The position numbers were made by a program, and so were the translations under genes. Below the pieces are notes generated by a model, which made no database searches, was not told the origin of the DNA, and saw only the letters and a list, made by a program, of their open reading frames with translations. From an uncultured Oscillospiraceae bacterium (GTDB lineage: Bacteria > Bacillota > Clostridia > Oscillospirales > Oscillospiraceae), in contig CALWOP010000177.1 in assembly GCA_944383195.1 (NCBI GenBank), positions 1 to 58,389 of the forward strand: DNA of 58,389 bases. Reading direction: 5' to 3'. Positions 1-11,688 of this stretch are shown here, piece after piece (the first letter of the stretch is position 1; every line of letters begins with the position of its first letter).

Positions 1-31
1 CGGGCTCGCGCCGGCTTTCGTTATCGGATAA
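1..31 (+). CDS. 3' end of a DGR-diversified target protein (truncated by window edge)
   Basis: Only the last nine codons are present, reading GLAPAFVIG and ending in TAA at 29-31. The DNA CGGGCTCGCGCCGGCTTT matches the 3' end of the template repeat at 727-739 and of the variable repeat at 57861-57874, and GLAPAF matches the C-terminal part of the DUF6273-like protein at 57427-57972. This is therefore probably the invariant end of a second variable repeat, immediately upstream of the avd-like gene, the usual target-avd-TR-RT order. The variable part lies outside the window. Confidence 0.72.
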   Translation, partial: GLAPAFVIG

Positions 32-109
32 TACAGCAAAATAATATTCAGGACAGTTAAGATTAAATTGTCCAGCACAAAATTTATAAGTAGAGTAAGG
101 AGATTTTAT

Positions 110-604
110 ATGTCTGTAAAAGTTAAAGATCGACATATCTCAAAACAACACTGTCTTTATAAAGCACGTGATTTAATGGGCTACATTTTAGTCTTAACTC
201 GTCCTAGAGAATTTGATAAGGATGGAAAACAAATCTGTAAACCTGGATTGCTTGGAGAGGGCCAACCTCTTCAAGCGTTCGGGTTAGATATAATTAAGTG
301 CGGAAAGGGCATTCATGCTTGCTGTTATGAGGCGAGCAAGATAAACCTAAAGGATAAAGACACCCTTACGCGGCGGAATGAATATCACAATAAAGCTATT
401 GAATATTGTGATAGTATCTTTCGCCAAATCGATCTCTGTATATTCCAATATGCTCGTAACAGCAATAAGAAAAGAAGATCTTTTGAACATTTAGCTAGAT
501 TGACTAAGATTACAAAAGAAGCTATTCAAGATAGAAAGAATAGAGATAAACTTATATTTGAGCATAGATACGTTCAGACTAAATCATTTAGAAGAGGTCG
601 ATAA
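110..604 (+). CDS. avd: Avd-like accessory variability determinant of the DGR
   Basis: A 164-aa basic, largely helical protein. The start is ATG 110, preceded by AAGGAG at a normal distance; an in-frame TTG at 68 lacks a good site. Avd proteins are small four-helix bundles that form a pentamer, bind the reverse transcriptase and the template RNA, and are needed for mutagenic retrohoming. The residues KQHCLYKARDLMGYILVLTR near the N-terminus fit the first Avd helix, and the C-terminal half is rich in Lys/Arg, suiting RNA binding. Its place between a target 3' end and the template repeat/RT is the strongest support; sequence similarity to classical Avd is weak by eye. It contains no TAG codon. 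Confidence 0.7.
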   Translation: MSVKVKDRHISKQHCLYKARDLMGYILVLTRPREFDKDGKQICKPGLLGEGQPLQAFGLDIIKCGKGIHACCYEASKINLKDKDTLTRRNEYHNKAIEYCDSIFRQIDLCIFQYARNSNKKRRSFEHLARLTKITKEAIQDRKNRDKLIFEHRYVQTKSFRRGR

Positions 605-1053
605 TTAATTTGAAGGTTAAGTTCTGTATCTTTCGGTCTCGTTATTACCATTCGAACAACTCGAACAACGTTTGCAATGTCAACAACGATGGATCTGCGA
701 ACAACAACAACTACAACAACAGCAACGGGCTCGCGCCGGATTAGATGGAGCTATCATGTTGCGAGTTAAGCTGCGCAGCAGCGCAAACGAGCAACGCCTA
801 AAATAGTACCCCAGAGTATATTATTATCCATCTAATTAGGTTTACTCTGGATTGCACCTACTTATGTAGGGAAGAGATTGAGTAGACTATAAAGAGCTTT
901 GCTCTACAACTATCGAATAATATACTATAGGTAGATCTGCCTTTTCATCTAAGGAGAACTTAACCGTTTCACTGAAACAAGTGGATAAAGTAAGACTGTA
1001 GACGCAGAGCTCGCGAAGCTACTGCTATCGCTACACGATAAGGAGAAAGTATA
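605..1053 (+). ncRNA. DGR template RNA: leader, TR and structured 3' spacer
   Basis: No open frame of note lies between avd and the RT gene. Besides the TR the stretch holds strong complementary pairs: TTAGATGGA (741-749) with TCCATCTAA (827-835); CCAGAGTA (811-818) with TACTCTGG (843-850), which crosses the first pair and so implies a pseudoknot; GTTGC with GCAAC around 759-795; CCTAC-TTAT-GTAGG (857-870); and AGAGC-TTT-GCTCT near 894-905. In the Bordetella DGR the spacer between TR and RT is a structured part of the RNA that primes and templates cDNA synthesis; the same role is inferred here. Transcript ends are unknown. Confidence 0.6.
661..739 (+). repeat. DGR template repeat (TR)
   Basis: A 79-nt adenine-rich segment made largely of AAC triplets. 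It aligns without gaps to 57796-57874. By hand count 16 positions differ and every one is an A in this copy (16 of 28 adenines changed, 0 of 51 other bases changed), the signature of adenine-specific mutagenic reverse transcription. Because the A residues sit at codon positions 1 and 2 of AAC, no substitution there can create a stop codon. It ends in the GC-only block GGGCTCGCGCCGG shared with both targets, a candidate initiation-of-mutagenic-homing element. The two copies stop matching at about 660. Confidence 0.93.
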
Positions 1054-2265
1054 TTGGAAGAAAATCAAAATACTTTCGAGCGTTTTTGTAGTTTTGACGC
1101 TATGTATGATGCGTCTTATAAGGTTTGCCGGAACGTTCGATGGAAAGATAGTACAATCAATTTTGAAGAAAATAGGATAGAAACAATCTTAAAAACAGAA
1201 GCTGATCTGCGAGCGTTTGAATACGAATAGCTTGTGTTTAGTTGTTTCTCGATAATCGAACGTGGTAAACCAAGAGATATAAGAGCGTGTCATATCAACG
1301 ACAGACTGGTTCAAAATGCGTTATGTGAACAAGTTTTGCTACCAGAATTAACTCCTAGATTTATATATGATAATTGCGCAACTCTCAGAGGAAAAGGTAT
1401 AGACTTTGCCTTAAAGCGCGTTAAAGGTCACCTCCAGCAAGCTCATAAAGAGTATGGCTTAGGTAAAGACTTTTATGGTTTAAGAATTGATATACAAAAA
1501 TATTTTGATTCTATCGACCATATCGCCTTAAAACGCGCGGCGAAGCGTTTAATAAAAGATAAGAAAGTCTTTAAACTTTGTTGTTACTTGATTGATACTT
1601 TTTCTTTCAAGCTAACAAAAGACAAAGAACCTATTCCTGGTAAAACTTATTATATAAGTAAAAAGCACAAATATGAGAGAATTAAAATGACTAACTTCAA
1701 GCCCGGCCGCAAGTATTATGAATACGAGCAGAAAAGTCTTGGCTTAGGAAGTCAAACATCGCAATTATTTGCATTGCTAGCTTTGAACGAAGTTGATCAT
1801 TTCATTAAAGAAGAATTATATATTAAGTATTACGGACGCTATATGGATGATTTATATCTACTCCATAATGACAGTAAATACTTAGCTGAATGTGAGAAGA
1901 AGATAGAGGCTCGTTTAAATAAACAGGGTCTCCGCATGAATAAGAAGAAAACCACTATTACTAGAATTTCTCCTATTCATGAAGATAAAGTTCGTCATGC
2001 TCCATTTAAATATCTTAAATGGAATTTCTATCTCACAGATTCTAACCATATAATACAAATTCCTTTCAAAAAGAAGATTGCACACCAACGTCGTAAACTT
2101 AAAAAGATGCACGCGTTATGGCTACAAGGTAAGATTAAAACAGAAGAAATTCAAAGATCTTATCAAGGCTGGCGTGCTCATATCAATAAAGGAACTTGTT
2201 TTTATATTATACAAGACATGGACAATTACTTTAGTTCATTATTTAAAGGAGTTGAGATAAAGTAA
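1054..2265 (+). CDS. DGR reverse transcriptase
   Basis: A 403-aa reverse transcriptase that copies the adenine-rich template RNA into mutagenised cDNA. The start is taken as TTG 1054 behind AAGGAG at about 1040; this needs one in-frame TAG (1228-1230) read as Gln, and the added N-terminus (FDAMYDASYKVCRNVRW) fits the conserved start of DGR RTs. Visible RT motifs are IIERGKPRDIRACHINDRLVQ, RIDIQKYFDSID (motif A, catalytic Asp), SLGLGSQTSQLFALL (motif B) and YGRYMDDLYLL (motif C, the YMDD box). A standard-code reading would start at GTG 1234 and lose about 60 residues. The stop overlaps the next ATG by one base. Confidence 0.93.
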
Positions 2266-2936
2266 TGTATATTCTATTAAATAGAGAGAATGTAGTAGTT
2301 GACATTCTCGCAGAAGCACGTTACATTAAACTACAATCCTCTAACGGTATTGTCGTTGCCTGCGGGGAAGATGAAGGTACTGGGGTTATTGGCTCTGACT
2401 GTGATACACATTATACGCTAGTTAAAGCCGATACTTTAAATCAATCTAATGCAGTAACAGTATTAGAGATAAAAGAAATCCCATCTGATGTTACTCCTGG
2501 TTACTCTGTTTACAATTCCGAAGATGGAACTTTTACAACAGATTTAGACTAGGCTAAATATGACAAACAAGAGAAGAACAAGGCGTTATTCGCAGAATAC
2601 CTTGCAACTCACCCACTAACATGGGTCGATGGGAAAGAATATGGTGTAACGTAGGAGGACCAGTCTGAGATTAGTTTAAATATAAACCAATATCAGGTAG
2701 CCGTTGCAGCTGGAGTAGAAAATCCTACACTTGAATGGCACGCTCGACACGAAGAGTGTTAGCCATGGTCTTTAGAGCAATTAGCTGCTCTAAGTCTTGC
2801 AATTTCTAATGCGGTATATCCAAAATATCACCAAATGCAAGATTATAAAACTCAAATCTTTGATGCTAATTCTATTAGTGAACTAGCAGCTATTGAGTTA
2901 AACTTCGCGGACGCTGAGGTAACTGATGGCGAGTAA
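2265..2936 (+). CDS. DUF4376-like phage protein (possible fibre-associated or chaperone protein)
   Basis: A 223-aa protein whose ATG overlaps the RT stop (TAATG), implying coupled translation. Three TAG codons are in frame; without them it would end after 95 residues. The C-terminal half (WHARHEECQPWSLEQLAALS, with an Ala/Tyr/Gln-rich helical stretch after it) resembles DUF4376-type proteins encoded beside tail-fibre genes in Firmicutes phages. Function is not established; an adaptor or fibre-folding role is a guess from context, and this protein could act on the DGR target. Confidence 0.6.
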
Positions 2937-3381
2937 TCTCGGTAAAAACGCTATTCTATTTACAGTAGGAGGAACTCTATATTACGGTATAGAGTTCCTC
3001 TATAAAACTTTTATTAGCTTTGGAACTTGTCACTGGTCTATGTTTTTATTAGGCGGATTATGTTTCTTGCTAATAGGATTAATGAATGAAAATATCCCTT
3101 GGGAAGAATCTATTCTTATTCAAGGGGTAAAAGGTTCATTAATTATTACTGCTTTAGAATTAGCGTTTGGTTTAATCTTAAATATAAAATTAGGTCTTGG
3201 TATTTGGGATTATTCTAATGTGCCTCTAAACTTTATGGGATAGATTTGTCTACCATTTTCTATTGCATGGTTTTTCTTGAGCCTATTAGCAATAGTACTA
3301 GATGACTATCTTCGCTGGAAATGGTTTGGGGAAGAAAAACCGCATTATCATATAAAAACAAAAAAATAGGGAGAACCTTAA
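2926..3381 (+). CDS. Integral membrane protein, putative ABC-transporter type IV family (PF06541-like)
   Basis: A 151-aa protein with four or five hydrophobic segments (HWSMFLLGGLCFLLIGL, SLIITALELAFGLILNI, LPFSIAWFFLSLLAIVL) and the pattern WDYSN-P-N. The TAG at 3241 falls at MG-Q-ICLPFS, a sensible Gln position. A second TAG at 3367 adds four residues before TAA 3379-3381. It overlaps the previous gene by 11 nt and ends inside the bidirectional terminator. Proteins of this type occur in Firmicutes and their phages without a proven role; a holin-like or envelope function is possible, but no endolysin is nearby. Confidence 0.65.
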
Positions 3382-3402
3382 TTAAGGTTCTCCCTATTTT
3401 TT
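3361..3402. terminator. Bidirectional intrinsic terminator (42-nt palindrome)
   Basis: The stretch is a perfect palindrome: six A, TAGGGAGAACCTTAA, its complement, six T. In either direction it gives a stem of about 18 bp followed by a U tract. It separates convergent genes, and both stop codons touch or lie in it. Confidence 0.9.
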
Positions 3403-4183
3403 ATTTTACATCAATGATAACAAGAGCAATATCACTCTCTGGTTGTTCTTTTGTATAGAAAGTAATGCCTACTCCCACTGTTGCATCTGCATGATCTATC
3501 TTGCTATATTCTTCAAGATTAGATGTATATGTAACAATAGGAGGAACATTACCCGCCTTACCACAAGTTAAATTAGCGTTAGAATATGTTTGCGTATACA
3601 TATCTCCATTTAAAGTCCAACCATTCGCGGACAGGGTGGTTGTATACGCTACAGAGGTACTTTCACTGATCTACTCATCTGTCTCTGCTTTACTATAAAC
3701 ATCGAGATTAGTTCTAGCACCTGCCGCATTAGTAGCGCCTGTACCACCAACTGAGAGTGGAAGTGTGCCGAATTGCGGAGCGCCCGCAGTAGCGGAATAT
3801 AAAGCACCTGTACCTTGCAGTCCTGCAACTCCATTTTCCGCATTTCCGATCACTAAGCTGCCGGCCGCAATCTCAACCATTTTTACTGCTTCTGTTCCAT
3901 TACCAACTAACAAAGCATTGACAGTAAGATTATTATGCCCAGTGCCACCTTGAGCCACTGTAGCTGTCATATTCTTTAAGAAAATATCGTCTACATCAAT
4001 TTCAGTGATACCATCGCTCAATACCTGAGCAGCGTAAGCATTTACTTGCAAACGTCCGCCCTCTTCATTACTAATATCAATGAATAAATGTTGCTTATCT
4101 TCTGTGAAATAAGCATAACCCTCATGAAGAGGTATCTAATTAAGTTGGTCCTCTGGACCTCTATAGATCTTGAACAAAGCCAT
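3401..4183 (-). CDS. Tail fibre / receptor-binding protein
   Basis: A 260-aa protein starting at ATG 4183 after AAAGGAGGG. Two in-frame TAGs join fragments that look separate in the standard code. The middle contains the fibre-type repeat GGTG (AQGGTGHNNL, SVGGTGATNAAGARTNLDVY), followed by YSKAETDE, a motif common in phage tail-fibre proteins before a C-terminal domain. The N-terminus (MALFKIYRG) looks like an attachment segment. As the last gene of the virion operon it is the best candidate for the distal adhesin. Confidence 0.75.
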
Positions 4184-4217
4184 TATTAGGCCCTCCTTTA
4201 TACTCTCTAAATATAAA

Positions 4218-6272
4218 TTAAGGTATTAAATCACTAAAGCTTCCCCATGATAATAGTTCTTCAATCTAATTAGCGGAATAAGTCTGTCTATCTTTTTCTG
4301 TTACAGTTCCACCTATTAAACTATTAACATAGTGAACGCTATATGTTTTATTAGCTACCTCTCCATCGCTTTCGTCATTATAGACGTTGTCAATTAGATT
4401 AGTAATACCGCCAGTTAGCTAAACTCTTCCCCATACTCCATCAGCTGCTTTATAATACCAGTAAGAAGTCTCTTGATTAGTCTCATATTCAACCCATGTA
4501 ATGGAGAATATATCTTCTGCGGTAATTTCTTCGGTGTAATTTTCTTCAATATAAGTTACACCAGTCTAAAGAGAATCTTTTAGAGTCTCTGTCTCATTAA
4601 TCGTATAACTCTTAACGATATTTAATGCTTCTCCAACTGGACCTTTTAAGTTTCCAGTATTCTTAATCCAAGTTCCATCAGAGCTTAATTCATAAATATC
4701 GCCAGTCTAAGTGTTTAGATAAACGTCTCCTTGTTTAGCTCCTTCAATTGTTGCAGAAGTGGTAGTATCAGATACCTAAGTTCCAGCAAATAATCTAGAA
4801 CCTCTAGGAATAGTAAAACTAAATTTAAGAGTAGATGTTCCAGTTATTTTCGCTTCAGAAGACCCTGTTTCTGTTACTCCAACAAACTAAGCCTCTGTTT
4901 CATAATTCTCTATTGGCTTAGGCATAGTAAATTGAAGATTCCAGGCATTTACTCCCTATCCACTATCACTACCAACAACAGAAGGAGTAATAGCTTCATA
5001 TCCTTGAGTTTCTTCATCTTGCTAATAAGGATCTACTACATTTGTTGTTACAGTAGGCACTGGAGCCTATAAACAAGCCATATAAGTAAAAGTACAAGTA
5101 TTACCGTCTTTTGCAGTAATCTCATAGATAAATCCAGTAGCCGAATTTATGTAATAATCTCCTACATAATAGCTACTAAACGATTCATCAGTTTCTTCAT
5201 AAGTTGGCTAGTCTCGTTCTCCTAAGAACTCTCCAGAATAGAATCTGGCAGACTTGGGTAACTTAAATTCTAACTTAGGACTATTAATATTATCATCATT
5301 TAAAGTTACGCTAGGGTTTTCACTAGGTCCAACTACTTCTATGCTGGGGTCTACCATAACTTGACTTTGAGGTAGAGAGAAACTAATAACTGGACGATTA
5401 ACATTCTCGCTATCAATTGAAAATGTTGGATCTCCATCTGCATCTAGAATAGTTGTACTTCCTTGCTATAATATTTGAGATACAGGTAAATAGAAAGTAA
5501 GTGTAGGTCTATTTACGTTAGATGTATTATCAAATTCTATATAAGGATTTTGGTCAGCATCTATATAATTACTATTAACGTTGTTGTCTGTAAAAACCTA
5601 GGATTGTGGCAAAGCGAATCTTATTATAGGACGATTTACATCTCTATAATAATAAGTATTCGCTTGATATGTTAATTCTTCTCCAAATATAACTGCTCTA
5701 TAACCACTTGGATCTTCCTCATCTTCTACATAATAAGTTCTTTGAGGAAATGGTTCTTCTCCAGCGTCTAATCTATAAACTATCTCAAGTTCAACCTCAG
5801 GAGGCTAATCACAATCTAATACCTCATAAGTGCTATCATCTATAATCTATGCTTGCGGGAGGAGGAAGGTTAAGAGTACATTATCAAGGTCTGTGCTATC
5901 ATTTCGCACATCTGGATCTTGATCCGCATCAAGAACTATTGGCTCTGTAATATCTATTCTTGGTGTATTACCAGTCATGGATGCTAGCATTTCATAGCTA
6001 AGGCCGCCCGCAGATCCAGTACCTTCCGCATCAATGAAGACTTTTCTCCATAATGTAGAGTTATAACTCTTTCCATATGCACGCAAATCTTCATCTTTAT
6101 AAACGTCGTAATTCGTATCACTTGGCAATCCATAAGATACAATTACTAAATCACCAGGGAAGATAGGGGATGTCCAACCTTTGGTTAAATCTCTATCCAT
6201 CTGATACTTGCTAGTAAATACTTGCTTAATTTCAAAATCCTTACCTTTAGGACCACCGTAGAAACTTTCCAT
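4218..6272 (-). CDS. Repetitive baseplate/tail-fibre structural protein
   Basis: A 684-aa protein made visible only by reading more than a dozen TAGs as Gln; the standard code gives a 141-aa fragment. Start ATG 6272 follows AAGGAGGTG. The middle repeats a unit with N(I/V)NRPxIxFxLPQSQ. In one copy the final Gln of LPQSQ is CAA (near 5370) and in another it is TAG (near 5600), which fixes the meaning of TAG. Later segments (GDYYINSATGFIYEI, GDVYLNTQTGDIYEL) are repeats typical of collagen-like/BppU-like phage fibres. Probably a trimeric tail-tip fibre; exact role unknown. Confidence 0.75.
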
Positions 6273-6286
6273 AGTTTGACACCTCC

Positions 6287-6877
6287 TTATTGATAAATAA
6301 AGTCAACAATAACATTATATAAATCTTGATAATTCTCTGGAGCATCTATGTCGCTAGGATTAGGCAAAACATAAATACCATTAATACCTTGATTATATAT
6401 ATTTAATGCCGCTTGATAGGCTTCTATATATTCAGCCTAAATATTATTATAAGCATCCCAATATGCCTAATATCCTTCTGGATCAGTTTCCTAATCTGGA
6501 ATATTTGGGAACTAATCATGGAACTGCTGTAAAGCGCTTGTTCTTTCTGCGTCTGCTGCCTACATTCCAGCCGTTCCTTGCTAAATAGCTTGCTAAGAAG
6601 CCTCTTCATCTTTTTCATATTTTCTAGGTCTAATAAAATACATATTCGTGATAGCTATATCTTCATCTAGCTCGTATATACCAGTTCGGCCAACCATGAT
6701 CTATTTAGATTCATTCATGACCATCTTTGTACCAGGAGGGGCCTAAACACCAACTTTATTGAACTAAGAGGCCCCAACCTAAGCAACTAAATCAGTATAT
6801 ATATCTTCTTTACTAGAAGCATAACTACCACTGTTATTATCTATTACATTATAGTAAATTTGACCAACAGTTGGCAT
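6287..6877 (-). CDS. Tail protein of unknown function, TAG-rich
   Basis: A 196-aa protein, ATG 6877 behind AAGGAGG, ending TAA 6287-6289. Eleven in-frame TAG codons by hand count, so no standard-code ORF shows it. The N-terminal half (MPTVGQIYYNVIDNNSG, APPGTKMVMN, IMVGRTGIYELDEDIAI) looks like a small beta domain; the C-terminal half is helical and Gln/Tyr/Ala-rich. It lies between two tail-tip genes with 9-16-nt gaps, so it is a virion component or assembly factor. Confidence 0.7.
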
Positions 6878-6893
6878 TGTCTCCTATTCCTCC

Positions 6894-8798
6894 TTATACT
6901 CTTGTCAATACTTGGGTTGCAGTTATACTCATAGTACCATTATAGGCAAGAGGTAGAGTAAACTAAGTTATTTGATAGTTTCCACTTATATTGCTTTCTT
7001 TATCTTCTATATAGATAATATTGTTAGGCTCTATATAGTATTTCGGTAAGCAAGTGATAGAAATAGTAGTATTATAATTCAAATTCTAATACATCATTTC
7101 TCGAATCCTATCAAAACAGCTCGCGCCTGTAGAGCTTATTGAGAATAAATCGTAGTATTCTTGAGTTAAGACAAAAAATCTTTGTCCTATTCCTCTGTAT
7201 TGAGCAATCAAGTCCTAATCTAATCCTTCAATAAATACAATATCAGGCACTTCCATATTATATACGGAAGTTATATCAGAACTATTAACCACTTTAGTCC
7301 TTCTACCTATTTCATTTACAGAATATCGACCTATTTCTGACCCTGTATCTATAAAATCTAGCCAAAAGTTTAAATTACTTGGATTATTAAATACGTCAGG
7401 GTTCCAATGATTATACGCATCCCAATTCTTATTTAATGGATCATATAAACCTCGCCATTCCGCAATTAACTCAGAGTCATAATAATTATCATAAACACTA
7501 TTAGTAACCTAAGCGTTCAAAGCTCTACGATATAATTCCTCTCTCCATTCATCGCATGGAGGACCAATTAATTCAGTTTTATATCTATTAACAGAATAAT
7601 CGCTGGCTTGATTATTAAAATCATATCTAACTATTAAGCCTGTTTCTTCATCAATAACAGCCCACATATACTATCCAGCTAAATCTATAATAGGCTTAGT
7701 ATCAATAGCAAGATGGTATCTAATATCTACTTCTACCTCGGATGAAGTAGTTCTCTTGCCCCAAACATAAAAATCATTCTTGATATTATCAAACTTTGGA
7801 CTACGAGTAATTGCGGTCGTGGTATCAAGATCGGTTAACGAGTATAGAAACTTCGCATTATTGTAACTCCTGATATAGTCATCAGGCTACAATTCTGTCA
7901 ATGGGCTGCCAGTATTCAAATAATTCTTAATCTCTTGGAAGATAAATCTTCCATTCACGTCATAGAAATACTCAAAGTTACCTAATACATCTACTATCTT
8001 ATCTAATAAAGAAGTTACTGTATCTCCGGCATCTAGAACTAATTCTCCAGGATAGGTGAAATCTGTTTCTTTATATCCTGCATCTTGTCCATAACTTATC
8101 ATGTGCGGAAAGTCTGCACTTGGAGAGAAATCCATGCTCTCATAATTATTACTAAAGTATATGGGTTTATCTCCTATATACTTGACTAACATTTTACAGG
8201 TTTCCTCTATGTCAGTGATAATAATATTCTATATATCTTCTCCACCCCAGTGGTTAACCGCTTCATAGATAATCTAAAAGATAGTAGGATACACGATTTC
8301 TATGTCCTCATTATCTTTCTGTATGTAACTTTCATGGAAGGTTATAGAGCCAGGAAACGTGCCGCCCGCAGTTCCGTCAAGTAAACACATCTTGTCTTTT
8401 CCGCTTATTGAGATAGTCCATCCAGATGTAGATCTTGCTATTGATGCACTAGATAGTACGAATAATCCGCACGGAAACCAAATTATATCTCCATACTATT
8501 GATAGGATTTTAGCGGATTATTATATCCCACGAACACCTTTACTTTCTTGTTTATAGAAATCTCATTATCTATGTTTTCTATATCACTATTATCCTCGTT
8601 AGCTAACATAGTTAAACTAATAGTTCTACGCACAGAAGAAGAGCCATTAACGCTTAAACTACCAGCCGTAATATTTCCCTATATCTCTCTAATTGGTTTT
8701 TCATCAAAAGAAAGAAGAATTATCTTCGCATAATGAGTGCGGATATTGAGCTTGTCGAGCTTCATAAGGAAGTCCATGTCATTTAGATACTCGAACAT
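6894..8798 (-). CDS. Minor tail / baseplate protein
   Basis: A 634-aa protein. ATG 8798 overlaps the end of the upstream gene by 20 nt. The N-terminus (MFEYLNDMDFLMKLDKLNIR) and the segments AKIILLSFDEKPIREI, GNITAGSLSVNGSSSVRRT, and SGWTISISGKDKMCLLDG are like Firmicutes siphophage tail-tip proteins that follow the tape measure (distal-tail/hub type). Many TAGs are in frame. It probably forms part of the tail-tip hub to which the fibres attach. Confidence 0.7.
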
Positions 8799-11580
8799 AA
8801 GTCTATCCCACCTTCATTCGCATTTGGTTAGTCAAGCATTTATAATTTATTACGCAGAATTGAGGCTCCGCTAATGCAATATACTTAATCATATTATCCA
8901 TAGGATTGAGAGTATATCTACAAGTTGGACCAATTTTTACTGTGACAGGATTAGAACCATCAGCGCTAGAACTAATATATAGTGTAGTTCCTTCATCTGC
9001 TTCTATATCAAAGAGAATTATATCACTAAAGCTATAATAAATTTCTCCATCTGTTAGCTATCCTTCACTATTAAGCTCAAATTTAGTATCATAGATTAAT
9101 TCTACTTGTTTCTATGTTTCTTCCTTTATAATATCATAAATATTGATTATTTTATAAAGGTTAAAAGTAGTATTATCTATAATTATATCTCCTTGACTAT
9201 CTCGAACAAGAAGTTCTTCTGGCCCGTTGTTGCTGAATATACGGAAGGTTTCACTGTTAAGATAATCATAATTGTAATATCTTAAAACCTTGTCTGTACC
9301 AGTAAATATTCCAGAAATCTATCCCCAAATACGAGAAGCATCAATAGCAGATACAACTCCCGCGCTCAAATCTTCAACTTGATTTAATTGACATACATAA
9401 TTTATCACGATAGGCATACTAGATTCAACAAGAGTCAAAGAATTTATATTCTCATTTAAATGATATTTTCTTCCAGGGGCTACAAAGATAGTGGCACCAT
9501 TAACTGCTAATTTTATGCTTGCGGTTTCTGGCCCTTCGAGCACAGAAATAAGTCCTTCAAGTCTACTAATTTCACTATCATATTCGCTAGTGTCTTCTCC
9601 GGCAGTTGAGGCTTCAGCTCTAAGAGCCTCTATTTCTAGAAGTTGTGCGGTTAAATCTACCTTTGGATATTGTTCTACAAGAATATCGGTTACTTGAATC
9701 AGATTCATCTTATAACCCCCACCGACACTAACTTCTTCCTACTCTCTTATCATAGCATAAAGATCAATATTATTACCATAGATACCGCTAATCTAACCGA
9801 AAGAGTAACTATTATCTTCGCTTGCTAGAGTCTCAAATGAGCCAATATCAATTATATTAACTTCATTTAAGTTTTCTATTGTATTCTCTAATACTTCATA
9901 TGCAGTAGCAGAGAAAGAATATAGCATGCGGCCGACCGTATTATTCGGGGTTAAAGAAACATTTAACAAACCTATAATAATATTTCCCTCGGTTGGAGAT
10001 TTAAATAACTTATAAGTAAAGTCATTTAAAAACTCTTCTGCTTTCTCTCTAAAAATTCGTTCAACAAAGATATTATCATCAGTTAGGCTAGTAGAGATAG
10101 ATAGGCTATTCCAATTTGTAGGAACTCCAGCGCTATTCTCAGTATTCTAATATTCGTTACAAGGCGCTCTAGTTATATTGGTTTCAATAAACTTATCTCT
10201 AGGAACAACTAATTCATCTCTATAGTGAAATCCATCATTCTCAAGAGTAAAGAAAGTCTAATCTCCATCCATCTAAAAACTAATTAGTCCAGAGATCGGG
10301 AATTCGGCATAATAAGCATTACCATTCTAAACTAAATGAGGATATCTATCTCCTAAAGTATCTTGCTTACTTCTAAGAGTAGTATGCTTAAAACTAGATA
10401 AAGTCTGGTTAAACTAGAGTCGTAGCTATACTCCATCCCTATAGAGATAACTATACTCGAAATTAACGCTATGAGGTGCGTTTGTAGCATCATAGACCGG
10501 GGACGTCCGCAAGCCAGCAGAGTTCTCTTGTTGGATAGCATATTTATATTTAATACCACTTTCAATAGTAAAATCAGTATAGATTAAACTATTATTAAGA
10601 GCTTGATTATTAAACTATAAATACTTAATATCTTCCCATACTTGATAATTACTATCTTCCGTACTTCTGGTTATTATATAGCTACCACTTAGGTTAGATG
10701 TAGTAGTACAATATACTCTAATACATCCATTCTCTCTACAATAAATACTATCATCTTCTATACTAATAGATACACCCGCTAATTCTCCTAGATACGTTCT
10801 ACTAGCTAAGAAAGTATATGGATCAGATTGCGCTTCATAACCATTAACTGTGACAATAGAATATACTACCGTATAATTCTCATTATTAGTTAAAACGGTC
10901 TTAAATCTAAATTCGTCTCTGTCATTAATCGTACCGTTGTGCTATAGCCATCCAGAGGTTTCTAATAGCTATTCTTGATCTACTTCTGATCCATAGTATA
11001 AATCAAATTTATATCTATCAAGAAGTTCGCTATTCTTACTATCTATACTATAAGATCCATAAAACAATGGGGTAAGAGTAGCTTCTGTGCGTTCAGTGGA
11101 AATAACATCCTCTCTCTTAATCTCATCGTTATCTATTATAACTTCTGGAGCATCTATAGCCTTAATTACCATTACGGTAGACCACTCAGAAAAAGCATCT
11201 TGATCAATTTGCTACTATTTCCAAGTTGCAAATTCTGAAAGCGAATTATACATCGCATTAATGCCAAACCGCATCTATACTTTATATAAGTAACCAGCAG
11301 TCCAAGGTTCAGATAATTCATTTCTATTTATAGAAACAAAATACTAAGAACCTAAAGAACCAATCGCGGAAGGAGCTTTATAGATAGTTCCATCTGGGTA
11401 CTAACTAGTATTTACTATGCTTCTATTGTTAGACTAACGAACTATTCTAACTTGTATATGTCCAATATCACTAAAAGCAGTGATAGACTATAAAGTGAAG
11501 TATATCTAGTAAACGTTTGTACTAGCTAGAAATGCTGGCTATGTACTCTACAAAGTAGGCGGATAAATACTAATTGGCAT
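8779..11580 (-). CDS. Large tail-tip structural protein
   Basis: A 933-aa protein starting at ATG 11580 after AAGGAGG and running without TAA/TGA to TGA 8779-8781. More than twenty TAG codons break it in the standard code. The N-terminus (MPISIYPPTLQSTQPAFL, then IYKAPSAIGSLGSQYFVSIN) and the many short Tyr/Ser/Asn-rich stretches look like tandem beta-sandwich (fibronectin/Ig-like) domains. Residues about 625-670 (VEQYPKVDLTAQLLEIEALR onward) are a predicted helical or coiled insertion. Likely a central tail-tip or baseplate element; the family is not recognised with certainty. Confidence 0.7.
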
Positions 11581-11660
11581 AGTCAACGCCTCCTTTTTCT
11601 CATCTAAGATATTTGAAAAATCTTATAGTTTTAATAAAGATAATTGGCCAAAATAAGAAA

Positions 11661-11688
11661 GAGGAAGAGAACTTTAATTCTCTTCCTC
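11661..11688 (-). terminator. Intrinsic terminator after the 11674-12045 gene
   Basis: GAGGAAGAGAA and its perfect complement flank a 6-nt loop that contains the TAA of the gene; in the minus direction the stem is followed by a T-rich run (TTTCTTATTTT). Confidence 0.75.
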
